DNA of 64,000 nucleotides from Leuconostoc suionicum (GTDB taxonomy: Bacteria > Bacillota > Bacilli > Lactobacillales > Lactobacillaceae). The position numbers and the translations under genes are program-made. The stretch covers positions 638,501-702,500 of the forward strand of contig NZ_CP015247.1 of the NCBI RefSeq assembly GCF_001891125.1, in the 5' to 3' direction. The notes beneath the pieces were generated by a model. The model did no database searches and was not told the DNA's origin. It saw nothing but the letters and a program-made list of their open reading frames with translations. Below are positions 1 to 9,462 of the stretch, one piece after another (position 1 is the first letter of the stretch; each line of letters starts with the position of its first letter).

Positions 1-866
1 AGCGTAAAGTGCGCACTTTTTTGCAAAATCATGGCGTTTCGCATAGAATGTTTAGCCAAATGAAGCATAATGGCGGCGCAATCTTGGTAAATGAAAAACC
101 AGTTTATACATCCGATTATTTGACGAATGGTGACATCGTTACGATTGTTATGCCTACAGAAAAAAGTAATGACTTGGTTGTACCAGATTATAAACCATTA
201 GACATTATATTTGAAAATGAACATTGGCTAGTTGTTGATAAACCATACGGTATAACAACGGTTCCAGGACATGCTGATCGTTTGCATACTTTGGTCAATC
301 AAGTTAAAGGACACCTTGAAACAATTAAGGCTGATGATTTAGTTCCTCATGTTGTTACTCGCCTTGATCGTGACACATCAGGAATTGTCTTATTAGCCAA
401 GCATAGATTTGCCCATGCAGTTTTGGATCAACAATTACAAAACCATACGGTTGAAAAATTTTATTTAGCTTATCCGTCAGGTATTTTACCGGATGACCAT
501 GGCGATATTAATGCACCGATTGGTCGCATGGATGGGGATTTTATCAAAAGAGAAGTCCGTGATGATGGCAAACCATCTCGCACAGAATATTGGGTCGAAC
601 GTCGTTATGAAGATGATGAACAAAATATGACTCGTGTGAAAGTACAATTGCATACAGGACGAACACACCAAATCCGTGTTCATTTTGCCAATATAGGGCA
701 TCCTTTGGTAGGGGATACTTTGTATGGTGGACCAGCATGGCATGGATTACAAAGACAAGCATTGCATGCTTATCACATGAAATTCTATGATCCCTTCATT
801 GAGGAATACCGAGAATTTAATACGCCTTTACCAGATGATTTAAAAACTTTGAGAGATATAGAGTAA
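1..866 (+). CDS. RluA/RluD-family RNA pseudouridine synthase (5' truncated by window edge)
   Basis: Converts specific uridines in structured RNA (usually 23S rRNA) to pseudouridine in the cytoplasm. The visible part has an S4-like N-terminal region (about residues 1-50 from the GTG at 9), the catalytic RLDRDTSG motif near residues 118-125 with the active-site Asp after RL, and the GRTHQIRVHF motif that closes the catalytic domain. The reading frame is open to base 1, and family members begin a few dozen residues before this point, so the GTG at 9 is probably internal and the true start lies outside the window. The gene ends 3 bp before mgtE, suggesting co-transcription. Which RNA position it modifies cannot be told from sequence alone; it resembles the YjbO/YhcT-type paralogues of Firmicutes. 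Confidence 0.9.
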   Translation, partial: RKVRTFLQNHGVSHRMFSQMKHNGGAILVNEKPVYTSDYLTNGDIVTIVMPTEKSNDLVVPDYKPLDIIFENEHWLVVDKPYGITTVPGHADRLHTLVNQVKGHLETIKADDLVPHVVTRLDRDTSGIVLLAKHRFAHAVLDQQLQNHTVEKFYLAYPSGILPDDHGDINAPIGRMDGDFIKREVRDDGKPSRTEYWVERRYEDDEQNMTRVKVQLHTGRTHQIRVHFANIGHPLVGDTLYGGPAWHGLQRQALHAYHMKFYDPFIEEYREFNTPLPDDLKTLRDIE

Positions 867-869
867 ACA

Positions 870-2234
870 GTGGAAGAAAAATCAGAACAATTACATCAAA
901 ATATCGCTCATCTTTCCGATTTATTGCATTCAGGACAAGATGAGGCCTTTGTGACGTCATTCAACGCGCTACACGACTTTGAAATGGGACAAGTGTATAG
1001 TGGATTACCGGAACAATTACGTGCAGTAGCATGGCGATTGCTTGACAATGAAACATTAGCGACTGTTTTTGATAATATAGATGTTGATGATGAAGATATT
1101 GATGACTTATTGCAAGAAATGCCCCCTCAAAAAGCTGTTCAAATTTTGCGCAATATGTATGCCGATAACGAGGTCGATCTTCTCCAGGAAATGCCAACAC
1201 GATTAGTTGCAACCTATTTAAGCTTGATGCCAAAAGATGAGGCTGAAGATATTCGCAAGCTGATCAATTACGAGGAGCAAACTGCTGGTTCATTAATGTC
1301 AATTGAGTACTTGGCAGTTGAGGCAGATTTGCGTGTTGATGAAGTGATGCGTTTAGTTAAGCAACAAGCACTTGAAGCTGAGGCGATCAACTACGTTTAT
1401 GTATTAGATAAACAAGAACGGCTAGTTGGTGTTATTTCTCTTCGTGATTTGTTAACACATCCTGATGACATGTTAGTTTCGGAAATTACGAAAGACAGAA
1501 TTATCAGTGTTAAAGCTGGTGATGATCAGCAAGACGTTGCACAAATTGTGGCTGACTATAACTTCATATCCATTCCAGTTACAGATGATAATGACCGATT
1601 ATTAGGTGTCATTACAGTTGATGATATCGTGGATGTTATTGATGAAGAGGCTGTTGAAGATTATTCCGGATTGGCCGCCGTCAACGTTAGTCAAACAGAT
1701 GATACAGCATGGCATTCAGCGATTAAACGTATTCCTTGGTTGATTGCACTTCTTTTATTAGGAATGTCAACGGCTACACTGATTAGTTCATTTGATGGTC
1801 TGGTACGAAAAGCGTCAATATTGGCTGTGTTTATTTCTCTGATTACTGGTACAGCTGGTAATGCTGGGACGCAAGCATTAGCGTTGGCTGTCCGGCGCTT
1901 AGCTGTAGGAAGTAATAATAGTGCTGTCAAAAATTTCTTGAGTGAAATTCTTGCGGGGTTTTTAGTAGGGACAGCAACGGGTTTCTCAGTTTTTCTAATT
2001 GTTACTTTTTGGAAGCATAATTATCAACTGGGTCTTGCAGTGGGTATCGCGATGGCAATTGCCATTATGGTAGCCAACCTAGCGGGGTACTTGATTCCCG
2101 TACTTATTGATAAATTAGGCATGGATCCGGCGGTAGCAAGTGGCCCATTTATTACAACTTTATCAGATTTAACTTCAGTTCTAATTTATTTTAATATTGC
2201 ACAATTATTTATTTCACATTTTACCGGCGCGTAA
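870..2234 (+). CDS. mgtE: Magnesium transporter MgtE
   Basis: Mg2+ channel/transporter of the plasma membrane. The 454-residue product has the family layout: an N-terminal superhelical MgtE_N domain (about 10-130), a pair of CBS domains (about 135-260) that sense cytosolic Mg2+, and a C-terminal membrane domain with five hydrophobic segments (about 285-450). The conserved pore signature GMDPAVASGPFITT near residue 420 is intact; its Asp is the ion-selectivity residue in characterised homologues. The GTG start at 870 follows the previous stop by 3 bp and has only a weak ribosome binding site, so translation is probably coupled. No M-box leader is possible in this spacing. A strong bidirectional terminator follows. 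Confidence 0.95.
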   Translation: MEEKSEQLHQNIAHLSDLLHSGQDEAFVTSFNALHDFEMGQVYSGLPEQLRAVAWRLLDNETLATVFDNIDVDDEDIDDLLQEMPPQKAVQILRNMYADNEVDLLQEMPTRLVATYLSLMPKDEAEDIRKLINYEEQTAGSLMSIEYLAVEADLRVDEVMRLVKQQALEAEAINYVYVLDKQERLVGVISLRDLLTHPDDMLVSEITKDRIISVKAGDDQQDVAQIVADYNFISIPVTDDNDRLLGVITVDDIVDVIDEEAVEDYSGLAAVNVSQTDDTAWHSAIKRIPWLIALLLLGMSTATLISSFDGLVRKASILAVFISLITGTAGNAGTQALALAVRRLAVGSNNSAVKNFLSEILAGFLVGTATGFSVFLIVTFWKHNYQLGLAVGIAMAIAIMVANLAGYLIPVLIDKLGMDPAVASGPFITTLSDLTSVLIYFNIAQLFISHFTGA

Positions 2235-2247
2235 AACTAAAACACGC

Positions 2248-2287
2248 GAAAAAAGCAATAGCGGTTCTCATCGCTATTGCTTTTTTG
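2248..2287. terminator. Bidirectional rho-independent terminator between mgtE and the opposing gene
   Basis: A 13-14 bp stem (AAAAGCAATAGCG paired with CGCTATTGCTTTT) with a short loop, A-rich on the left and T-rich on the right, so it can stop transcription from both sides. It sits between two convergent genes. Confidence 0.9.
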
Positions 2288-2288
2288 T

Positions 2289-2786
2289 TTATATGATTTT
2301 AAATATTGGTTTGATTTGCTTCGCGAAGCTACCATCAGGGTCATTGACAAATGAAGCGTAGTCTTGCCAATATTTGTCTGATAAAATAATTGGTTCAGCA
2401 ATATTGTCGGGGATGTATTGGCGAGGAATCGCACCATCCTCTGTAACGGGGCCATCATAACTGTTGATGAAGTCTTGCATTTTTTTCTCAATTACAAGTG
2501 CTTGTGGACCAAACCAATTATATGGCTCTCGATGGATATTACTTTCATTAATATCAAATAATTCATCACGATTAATCACTGTAAATGGATGAACCAAAGT
2601 AATAAATTTAACTTGACCAGTGTCACTGACTTCGGCTAATGCGCCTGCCATTTCAGACGGCAGGTTTGGTTGTTGATGCGCTGTTGATGCTAGAAGTAGT
2701 TGGCCTGCATACGAAATATCTAAAGTTATGGGTTGCCCAATGATCATTGTTAATAATTTTTCTGGGGGAATACTTAATGCTCTCAT
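2289..2786 (-). CDS. Uncharacterised 165-aa protein downstream of adenine deaminase
   Basis: I do not recognise this family. The open frame extends upstream to 2816, but the ATG at 2786 is preferred: it has AGGAT about 8 nt upstream and lies 4 bp after the ade stop codon, whereas the longer start overlaps ade and has no binding site. The product (MRALSIPPEK...) is soluble, acidic, with no signal peptide or membrane segment. A stretch around residues 75-100 reads HPFTVINRDELFDINES. The tight spacing predicts co-transcription with ade, so a role linked to adenine or purine use is possible, but this is inference from position only. A real gene is likely, given the start site and the terminator placed just after its stop. 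Confidence 0.75.
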   Translation of the reverse strand: MRALSIPPEKLLTMIIGQPITLDISYAGQLLLASTAHQQPNLPSEMAGALAEVSDTGQVKFITLVHPFTVINRDELFDINESNIHREPYNWFGPQALVIEKKMQDFINSYDGPVTEDGAIPRQYIPDNIAEPIILSDKYWQDYASFVNDPDGSFAKQIKPIFKII

Positions 2787-2790
2787 TTTT

Positions 2791-4446
2791 TTAATCCTGT
2801 ACTGTGATGAAATCAAATTTTTCGAAATCGAATAGGCCTTGATCGGTAATCTTCAAACTTGGAATGACCGGTAATGCCATGAATGACAAAGTTAAAAATG
2901 GATCAAATGGCACGTCGCTGATTTCTGAGAAAGCTTGTAATAATTGCTGATTAGTTTTGATGACATTTTCAAATGGTTGGTCTGACATTAAACCGCCAAT
3001 TGGTAGTGGTAGGGTCGTGATTTTACCATGGTTAACGACGACTTGGCCACCGCCAATTTCATGCAGCGTATCTGCCGCTAAAATCATGTCGTCATCGTTT
3101 ACGCCTGCTACAATCACGTTATGGGAATCATGAGCAATAGTTGAAGCAATCGCACCGTCGCGCATGTTAAATCCTTTGATGATACCGACACCATGGCCGA
3201 GATTGTGATAACGTTCTGCAACTACAATTTTAGCGAAAGTTTCGTTTGCAACGAACTGTCCTTGTTCAACGGGGACTTCTTCCACAGTGTGCTCGGTGGT
3301 GATGTGGTGAGGTGTGATATTGATAATATGCGCTGGTTTATCAGATTGGAGAGGTAAGGCGATATCGGATTTAGTTAATGAGAAGTTTAATGATTGGTTA
3401 GCTAACGGTGTGACAGTTGATTGATTGTCTTTATACCAATGACCACCAATCATGACCTTTGGTGTCTTCAAATGTGCTAGATCATCGAATACTGCTAGAT
3501 CAGCCACAAATCCATTTGTTAATGCGCCGGTGTTTTGTAACTTATGCGCTTGAGCGGCATTATATGTTGCTATCGTAAAGGCAATTGCTGGGTCCATACC
3601 ATTTTCAATAGCAAGTTTCACGCTATAATCAATGGAACCTTCGCTTTGGATGTCGTTAGCTGTTTTGTCATCTGTGGCAAAAGAAAAGTGTGATTGATTG
3701 GCAATCGTAATTGCCGGTAGTATTGCTTTTTCATCACGCTCAACCGTTCCTTCGCGAACAAATATGGAGAAACCAGCATTTAAACGCTCTAATGCTTCTT
3801 TAGCATTCTCACTTTCGTGATCGGTGTCAATGCCAACTTTTCGATAAACTGCAAGTTGCTCCGGAGTTAAACCGGCAGCATGCCCGTCAACATGTCGACC
3901 AGCATCTTCAGCATCTCTAATTTTTTGTAACATATCGGGATCAAGATTTGCTACAGCAGGAAAATCCATAACTTCTGCTAATCCGTTGACTTCCGGTACG
4001 CTATAGAATGGCTTTAAAGCATCAGCGTGAAGCGTGGCTCCAGCATGTTCAAAAGGTGTAGCGGGTACTGAAGAGGGTAACATGTAATGAATATTTAGCG
4101 GTGTTTGTTTAGCATCTTCCAACATATATTGGATGCCAGACACACCAGCTACACTGGCAATTTCGTGGGGATCTGCAAATATTCGTGTAATGCCATGTGG
4201 AATAACCAGTTTTCCGAATTCACTGGGCGTGAGTAATGAACTTTCAATATGCAAATGGGAATCTATCAACCCAGGAACAATATATCCGTCACCAGCATCA
4301 AAGGTATTTTTAGCTGTCAAGTCACTTCGTTTTCCGCGGTATAAAATTTGATTATCGTTAATCCATAATTCTGTATCGTCAAATTTTAAATTAAATACAT
4401 CTAGAATTTTGGCATTTTTGATGTGCCATGTAACGAGTTTTGTCAC
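2791..4446 (-). CDS. ade: Adenine deaminase
   Basis: Hydrolyses adenine to hypoxanthine and ammonia for purine salvage. It is a metal-dependent amidohydrolase with the first metal-binding motif SHLHIES around residue 64, further metal-site histidines (ADPHE, DGHAAG, a TDHES stretch) and the C-terminal Adenine_deam_C domain ending with the conserved PSLKITDQGLFD region. I place the start at the GTG at 4446 (551 residues, MTKLVTWHIKNAK...), because GAAGGTGAG lies 7 nt upstream. The open frame to 4491 runs through what looks like the promoter (TATCAT about 4480 on this strand) and has no binding site. The ATGGs further upstream are therefore rejected. It leads a two-gene operon with the 165-aa protein. 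Confidence 0.93.
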   Translation of the reverse strand: MTKLVTWHIKNAKILDVFNLKFDDTELWINDNQILYRGKRSDLTAKNTFDAGDGYIVPGLIDSHLHIESSLLTPSEFGKLVIPHGITRIFADPHEIASVAGVSGIQYMLEDAKQTPLNIHYMLPSSVPATPFEHAGATLHADALKPFYSVPEVNGLAEVMDFPAVANLDPDMLQKIRDAEDAGRHVDGHAAGLTPEQLAVYRKVGIDTDHESENAKEALERLNAGFSIFVREGTVERDEKAILPAITIANQSHFSFATDDKTANDIQSEGSIDYSVKLAIENGMDPAIAFTIATYNAAQAHKLQNTGALTNGFVADLAVFDDLAHLKTPKVMIGGHWYKDNQSTVTPLANQSLNFSLTKSDIALPLQSDKPAHIINITPHHITTEHTVEEVPVEQGQFVANETFAKIVVAERYHNLGHGVGIIKGFNMRDGAIASTIAHDSHNVIVAGVNDDDMILAADTLHEIGGGQVVVNHGKITTLPLPIGGLMSDQPFENVIKTNQQLLQAFSEISDVPFDPFLTLSFMALPVIPSLKITDQGLFDFEKFDFITVQD

Positions 4447-4570
4447 AATATGTCTCACCTTCAATTTTTTTATATGATACCATAAACTCATATTTTATAG
4501 AAGAAATATTCTAAATAATAATATTGTACCAATCACTTTTTATAAGGTATACCAATAAATTAAGAGTTGT

Positions 4571-4599
4571 TTGACAATGGCTTTTAAGCTGTGTAAAAT
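4571..4599 (+). promoter_or_regulatory. glmS promoter, consensus sigma-A type
   Basis: TTGACA at 4571-4576, a 17-bp spacer and TAAAAT at 4594-4599. Transcription should start near 4606, giving a leader of roughly 50 nt. That is too short for a glmS ribozyme. Confidence 0.85.
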
Positions 4600-4654
4600 A
4601 ACACTTGTGAACAAAATAAAAAATAAAACCATTTTTGAAAGTAGGACTATATAA

Positions 4655-6460
4655 ATGTGTGGAATTGTTGGATTTACTAGTTTTAATCAAGTGTTACCAA
4701 CTTTGTTAAAAGGTCTAGAAAAGCTAGAGTATCGTGGTTATGATTCCGCTGGCGTGTATGTAAATGATGGTGACCAAGGAGACTATTTGGTCAAGGAAAC
4801 AGGCCGTGTAGCTGATTTAGAACGTGCTACGGAAGACAAGAATATCAGGGGTACTTCGGGTATTGCTCACACGCGTTGGGCAACTCACGGTGGCGTATCT
4901 GTTGAAAATGCGCATCCCCATGCTTCAGAAGATGGACGTTTCTATTTAGCACACAACGGTGTAATTGAAAATTACGACGAATTACGCGATACATATTTGC
5001 AAGGTGTAAAACTACATTCTCAGACAGATACTGAAGTTGCTGTCCAATTGATAGATAAGTTTGCAAAAGAAGAGAATTTGTCAGCAGTTGACGCTTTTAA
5101 GAAAATGATTGCTTTACTAGACGGCAATTCAGCATACGCGTTCTTGTTGATGGATCGCCAAGAACCTGGTGTTATGTATACTGCTAAAAAGAAAAGTCCT
5201 TTACTGATTGGTGTTTCAGATCAAGGAAATGTGGTGACATCCGACGCTGCTGCTATGTTAGATGTAACCCATGACTTTATCGAATTGATGGATGATGAAG
5301 TTGCGATTGTTGAGAAAGATAAAGTGACCTTATTCAATGCGCAAGGAGAACCAATTACACGGTTACCATTCCATCTCGATATTGATGCTGCAGAAACAGA
5401 TAAAGGTGTTTATCCATACTACATGCTTAAAGAAGTGGATGAGCAAGCAATTGTTACTCGCACACTTTCTCAATATTATTTTGATGATGAGAATAATATT
5501 CAAAATATCGATACCAAAATTATTGATGCAATGAAGGCGGCTGATCGCTTATATATTGTTGCTGCGGGAACATCTTATCATGCCGGATTAGTTGGCAAAC
5601 GGTATTTTGAACAATGGGCTAAGATTCCGACTGAAGTTCATATTTCTTCAGAATTTGCTTATGATCAACCAATGCTCAGCCAAAAACCATTTTTTATTTT
5701 CTTAAGCCAATCAGGTGAGACGGCTGACTCTCGTGAAGTTTTGGATAACATTACGAAACAAGGCTATCCAACCTTGACTATTGCTAATGTTATGAATTCA
5801 ACATTAACACGAGAAGCTGACTTCGCATTACCTCTACTCGCCGGACCGGAAATAGCGGTTGCTTCTACCAAAGCATACACGGCTCAAATAAGTGTTGAAG
5901 CTATTTTAGCTCACGCTATTGGTCATTCAGAATTGGATTTGAAGCTTGAATTGGCGAAAGTAGCTGTTGAAATGCAAGTGATCATTGATCAAAAAGAAGA
6001 TTTTAAAGCAATAGCAGAAAGCGCATTATCTGGACAGCGCTCAGCATTTTATATCGGACGTGGCCTAGATGCTGCCGTAGCTGTTGAGGCGGCGCTCAAA
6101 TTAAAAGAAATTTCTTACATCCAAACGGAAGGGTTTGCAGCTGGAGAACTAAAGCATGGTACGATCTCACTTATTGAAGAAGGTACACCAGTTTTTGCAC
6201 TCCTTACACAAGCGAAGACAGCTGGATTAGTTCGAGGTGAGATTGCACAAGTTGCCGCACGTGGTGCTAATACAATTGTTATAGCAACCAAAGAACTGGC
6301 TAAAGCAGGCGACGCCTATATTTTGCCGGAAGTTAATGAGTTACTGATGCCATTATTGGAAGTGATTCCAGCTCAATTAATAGCCTATTATGCAACTCTA
6401 GATAGAGGATTGGATGTTGATCGACCTCGAAATTTGGCAAAGAGTGTAACAGTTCAATAA
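4655..6460 (+). CDS. glmS: Glutamine--fructose-6-phosphate aminotransferase (isomerizing)
   Basis: Makes glucosamine-6-phosphate from fructose-6-phosphate and glutamine, the first committed step to UDP-GlcNAc and peptidoglycan. The protein is full length (601 aa). After Met removal the N-terminal Cys (MCGIVGFT) is the glutaminase nucleophile, and the class II glutaminase domain covers about 1-215. Two SIS isomerase domains follow (about 285-420 and 455-590), with SQSGETADS and the conserved C-terminal RNLAKSVTVQ. It is a single-gene unit with its own strong promoter and terminator. The short leader rules out the self-cleaving ribozyme that controls glmS in Bacillus, so control must be different here. 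Confidence 0.97.
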   Translation: MCGIVGFTSFNQVLPTLLKGLEKLEYRGYDSAGVYVNDGDQGDYLVKETGRVADLERATEDKNIRGTSGIAHTRWATHGGVSVENAHPHASEDGRFYLAHNGVIENYDELRDTYLQGVKLHSQTDTEVAVQLIDKFAKEENLSAVDAFKKMIALLDGNSAYAFLLMDRQEPGVMYTAKKKSPLLIGVSDQGNVVTSDAAAMLDVTHDFIELMDDEVAIVEKDKVTLFNAQGEPITRLPFHLDIDAAETDKGVYPYYMLKEVDEQAIVTRTLSQYYFDDENNIQNIDTKIIDAMKAADRLYIVAAGTSYHAGLVGKRYFEQWAKIPTEVHISSEFAYDQPMLSQKPFFIFLSQSGETADSREVLDNITKQGYPTLTIANVMNSTLTREADFALPLLAGPEIAVASTKAYTAQISVEAILAHAIGHSELDLKLELAKVAVEMQVIIDQKEDFKAIAESALSGQRSAFYIGRGLDAAVAVEAALKLKEISYIQTEGFAAGELKHGTISLIEEGTPVFALLTQAKTAGLVRGEIAQVAARGANTIVIATKELAKAGDAYILPEVNELLMPLLEVIPAQLIAYYATLDRGLDVDRPRNLAKSVTVQ

Positions 6461-6465
6461 AATAT

Positions 6466-6499
6466 AAAAATCGATAGAAATATTCTTATCGATTTTTTT
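6466..6499 (+). terminator. Rho-independent terminator after glmS
   Basis: Stem AAAAATCGATA / TATCGATTTTT with a 10-nt loop and a run of seven T. The T-run overlaps the -35 of the next promoter. Confidence 0.8.
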
Positions 6500-6526
6500 G
6501 TACGCAGCGTTTCATTCTGGTAAAAT
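6498..6526 (+). promoter_or_regulatory. Putative promoter for uppS-cdsA-rseP-proS-polC
   Basis: TTGTAC at 6498-6503, 17-bp spacer, TAAAAT at 6521-6526. It begins inside the T-tract of the glmS terminator and lies about 50 bp upstream of uppS. Confidence 0.6.
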
Positions 6527-6576
6527 GTACTAGATACCATTATGCAAAAAAATATTGCATACGAAGGAGGAGCGTT

Positions 6577-7356
6577 TTGGCGCTTTTTAAAACAAAAGAG
6601 AACACCGTTTACGATACTACGCAACTTAAAATTCCAGAGCATATTGCAATTATTATGGATGGTAATGGTCGATGGGCAAAGAAGCGCTTGATGCCAAGAG
6701 CTGCGGGACATAAAGCTGGCATGAATACAGTAAAGCGCATTGCGTCTGCAGCAAGTGATATGGGCGTTAAAGTCTTGACACTATACGTATTTTCTACGGA
6801 AAATTGGTCACGCCCTAATGATGAGGTCAACTTTCTAATGCAGCTGCCGATCGCTTTTTTTAATGATTTCGTACCTGATTTGATTAAAAATAACATTCGA
6901 GTTTCTGTTACTGGAAATGTTGATGCGTTACCAGTAGCTACTCAAGATGCCGTTAACAGAGCAATTGAAGAAACTGCCAGCGGTACCGGCATGGTTTTAA
7001 ACTTTGCAATGAATTATGGCGGACAAGTTGAAATCGTTGGTGCCACAAAAAAAATAGCCGAAGAAGTGGCCAAGGGTCATTTGTCACCGGATGATATTAA
7101 TTCGGAAGTTTTCTCTGCTGCCTTACAGACAGCACACTTGGGAGACTTGGCTACACCAGACTTGATGATTAGAACCTCTGGTGAATTGCGCTTGAGTAAT
7201 TTTTTGCCATATCAAGCCGCTTACGCAGAACTATATTTTACTGATGTTCTATGGCCTGACTATTCTTCGGATGATCTCATGGCAGCCATACAATCTTATA
7301 CAAAACGAGATCGACGATTTGGCGGTCTCAATGATGAAAGTGAGAAACAAGCTTAA
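6577..7356 (+). CDS. uppS: Isoprenyl transferase (undecaprenyl diphosphate synthase)
   Basis: Cis-prenyltransferase that extends farnesyl diphosphate with isopentenyl units to undecaprenyl diphosphate, the lipid carrier for cell-wall precursors. The 259-aa product carries the catalytic IMDGNGRWAKKR motif (about residues 25-37) and the signature RTSGELRLSNFLPYQAAYAE near residue 205. Translation starts at TTG 6577, which has a very strong AAGGAGGAG site; no in-frame ATG is near. Its stop overlaps the cdsA start (TAATG), so the two are coupled. The order uppS-cdsA-rseP-proS-polC is the conserved Firmicutes arrangement. Confidence 0.96.
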   Translation: MALFKTKENTVYDTTQLKIPEHIAIIMDGNGRWAKKRLMPRAAGHKAGMNTVKRIASAASDMGVKVLTLYVFSTENWSRPNDEVNFLMQLPIAFFNDFVPDLIKNNIRVSVTGNVDALPVATQDAVNRAIEETASGTGMVLNFAMNYGGQVEIVGATKKIAEEVAKGHLSPDDINSEVFSAALQTAHLGDLATPDLMIRTSGELRLSNFLPYQAAYAELYFTDVLWPDYSSDDLMAAIQSYTKRDRRFGGLNDESEKQA

Positions 7357-8150
7357 TGAAAACACGTGTTATTACAGCAATCGTTGCTTTAATTATCTTT
7401 GTGCCATTGTTAGTAATTGGTGGTACGCCTCTTTTAATTTTGACGTTAGCCATGGCTGTTGTTGCTATGGGCGAGATACTACGTATGAAACATCGTTTTT
7501 TCGTATCTGCGGAAGCATTGCTGAGCTTTGTTGGTGTTATTGTAATTGCACTACCGAAAGCGACTTGGCAGAATATGCCCTTTAATCTTAATGGAAGCGT
7601 CATTTTTTATATTATTGTCTTCTTACTTTTGTTGCATACTGTTTTGAGTCGTAATCATTTTAATTTTGATGATGCAGGAACACTGGCGCTGACGATTGTA
7701 TATGTTGGTACAGGATTTCATTACTTTTTTCAAGCAGATAGTAAAGGAATTGCTACGGTCATGTTCGGTATGCTGATTGTATGGATCACTGATTCAGGTG
7801 CGTATATGGTTGGTCGTGCCATTGGGAAAAATAAGTTGGCTCCTAAAATCAGCCCCAATAAAACTTGGGAAGGTTCTATTGGTGGTAGCATGGTAGCTAT
7901 TATTGTTATTCCGGCATTGTTTACCATTTTCCATTGGTTGCCAGATTATAATTTTATCGAGTTGCTGGCATTTACGGCTATTTTGTCAATTGCTGGTCAG
8001 TTAGGTGACTTAATTGAATCCGGTTTCAAACGTCATTATGGTGTGAAAGATTCGGGTAATATTTTGCCTGGACATGGTGGCATATTAGACCGTTTTGATT
8101 CAATGTTAATCGTTATGCCTATGATGGCCGTATTGGGTATACTCAATTAA
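7356..8150 (+). CDS. cdsA: Phosphatidate cytidylyltransferase
   Basis: Integral membrane enzyme that makes CDP-diacylglycerol from phosphatidic acid and CTP, the branch point for phosphatidylglycerol and cardiolipin. The 264-aa product is almost wholly hydrophobic, with about eight membrane segments. The C-terminal CDS signature is present (GDLIESGFKRHYGVKDSG... through HGGILDRFDS) along with the conserved SPNKTWEGSIGG loop. Its ATG overlaps the uppS stop by one base, implying translational coupling. Confidence 0.96.
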   Translation: MKTRVITAIVALIIFVPLLVIGGTPLLILTLAMAVVAMGEILRMKHRFFVSAEALLSFVGVIVIALPKATWQNMPFNLNGSVIFYIIVFLLLLHTVLSRNHFNFDDAGTLALTIVYVGTGFHYFFQADSKGIATVMFGMLIVWITDSGAYMVGRAIGKNKLAPKISPNKTWEGSIGGSMVAIIVIPALFTIFHWLPDYNFIELLAFTAILSIAGQLGDLIESGFKRHYGVKDSGNILPGHGGILDRFDSMLIVMPMMAVLGILN

Positions 8151-8203
8151 AAATGATTTTGCAAGAATGTTAGATTTCTTCAAATCAAGTAGGTGCTAAA
8201 TTT

Positions 8204-9457
8204 ATGAATGTTACATCAATTATTGCTTTTATATTTGTGTTTGGCGTGCTCGTTACAGTGCATGAATTTGGACATTTTTTTGTCGCGAAAAAATCTGGTG
8301 TATTAGTTCGTGAATTTGCAATCGGAATGGGACCAAAACTGCTCAGTTGGAATCGAAATCATACAGCCTATACTATTCGCATACTACCTGTAGGTGGATA
8401 TGTTCGCATGGCTGGGATGGATGAAGAACCCGATCTGGATGCAGGTCAACGACTACGTTTGACTTTTAATGAACAAGGAAAAGTCACAAAAATAGATACA
8501 CAAATAGATGAGGCTGGGATTGGTGTGCCTTTCCAAGTTGATTCATTCGATTTAAGTGATGCTTTAACCCTGACGGGATATTCAGACAATGCCACAGAAA
8601 TGACGACTGTACATGTCGATCATGATGCAACGATTATTGAGGAAAATGGTGTTGAGGTTCAGGTTGCACCACGAGATGTGTGGCTACAAAGCGCCAAAGT
8701 ATGGAAACGTGCGTTAATTAATATTGCTGGTCCAGTTATGAACTTTATATTAGCCCTAGTTATTTTTTCAGGAGTAGGGTTTGCCATCGCTAGTGTGGGT
8801 TTGAATGAACCTATTATTGGCACCGTTCAAAAAAATATGCCGGCTTATCAAGCTGGCCTAAAATCTGGCGATAAAATCACACAAATTGATACGGTCAAAA
8901 CGACTACTTGGGATCAAATTGCCAATGCTATTGGTAATTCTAAGAAAAATCAGCTGAATATCACAGTGTCACGCAATGGTCACAAAAAGCAGGTTGAAGT
9001 GAGACCAAAAACTGTTAAAATAAATGGTGTGCAGACTAAACAAATTGGTATCATCGAAAAAAAACATACTGATACCATTTCACGTCTAAAATATGGTTTA
9101 ATAAATACTGGTGCGACAATTGGCCAAATATGGCATGCTTTAAGCCATCTATTTACTGGTGGCTTTAGCTTAGATAAGCTTGGTGGCCCTGTATCTATTG
9201 CTAAAACAACTTCATCTGTAGCAAAAACAGGATTCTTAAACATATTAATATTTATGGCTATGCTATCACTTAATTTGGGTATTATGAATCTAATTCCAAT
9301 TCCAGCATTGGATGGCGGTAAACTCATTTTAAATTTATTGGAGGGCATATTGCGTCGACCTTTGCCACAATCATTTGAAAACGCTGTAACTATCGTTGGC
9401 GCTGTATTTATGATTATTTTAATGATCGCCGTCACTATAAACGATATTTTAAGATAA
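8204..9457 (+). CDS. rseP: RIP metalloprotease RseP (site-2 protease family)
   Basis: Intramembrane zinc metalloprotease that cleaves membrane-bound anti-sigma factors, remnant signal peptides or pheromone precursors within the bilayer. The 417-aa protein has the zinc-binding HEFGH motif in the first membrane segment (about residues 21-25), a PDZ-like domain at about 190-275, and the second active-site motif NLIPIPALDGGK near residue 365. Family homologues in Firmicutes are RasP/Eep. It is separated from cdsA by 53 bp and belongs to the same cluster. Confidence 0.95.
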   Translation: MNVTSIIAFIFVFGVLVTVHEFGHFFVAKKSGVLVREFAIGMGPKLLSWNRNHTAYTIRILPVGGYVRMAGMDEEPDLDAGQRLRLTFNEQGKVTKIDTQIDEAGIGVPFQVDSFDLSDALTLTGYSDNATEMTTVHVDHDATIIEENGVEVQVAPRDVWLQSAKVWKRALINIAGPVMNFILALVIFSGVGFAIASVGLNEPIIGTVQKNMPAYQAGLKSGDKITQIDTVKTTTWDQIANAIGNSKKNQLNITVSRNGHKKQVEVRPKTVKINGVQTKQIGIIEKKHTDTISRLKYGLINTGATIGQIWHALSHLFTGGFSLDKLGGPVSIAKTTSSVAKTGFLNILIFMAMLSLNLGIMNLIPIPALDGGKLILNLLEGILRRPLPQSFENAVTIVGAVFMIILMIAVTINDILR

Positions 9458-9462
9458 AAACT

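Noticed and set aside
4447-4491. Longer N-terminus for adenine deaminase
   Set aside because: The extension runs through the probable promoter and has no ribosome site; GTG 4446 has GAAGGTGAG 7 nt upstream.
4600-4654. glmS ribozyme
   Set aside because: The leader predicted from the promoter is only about 50 nt and shows none of the ribozyme core.
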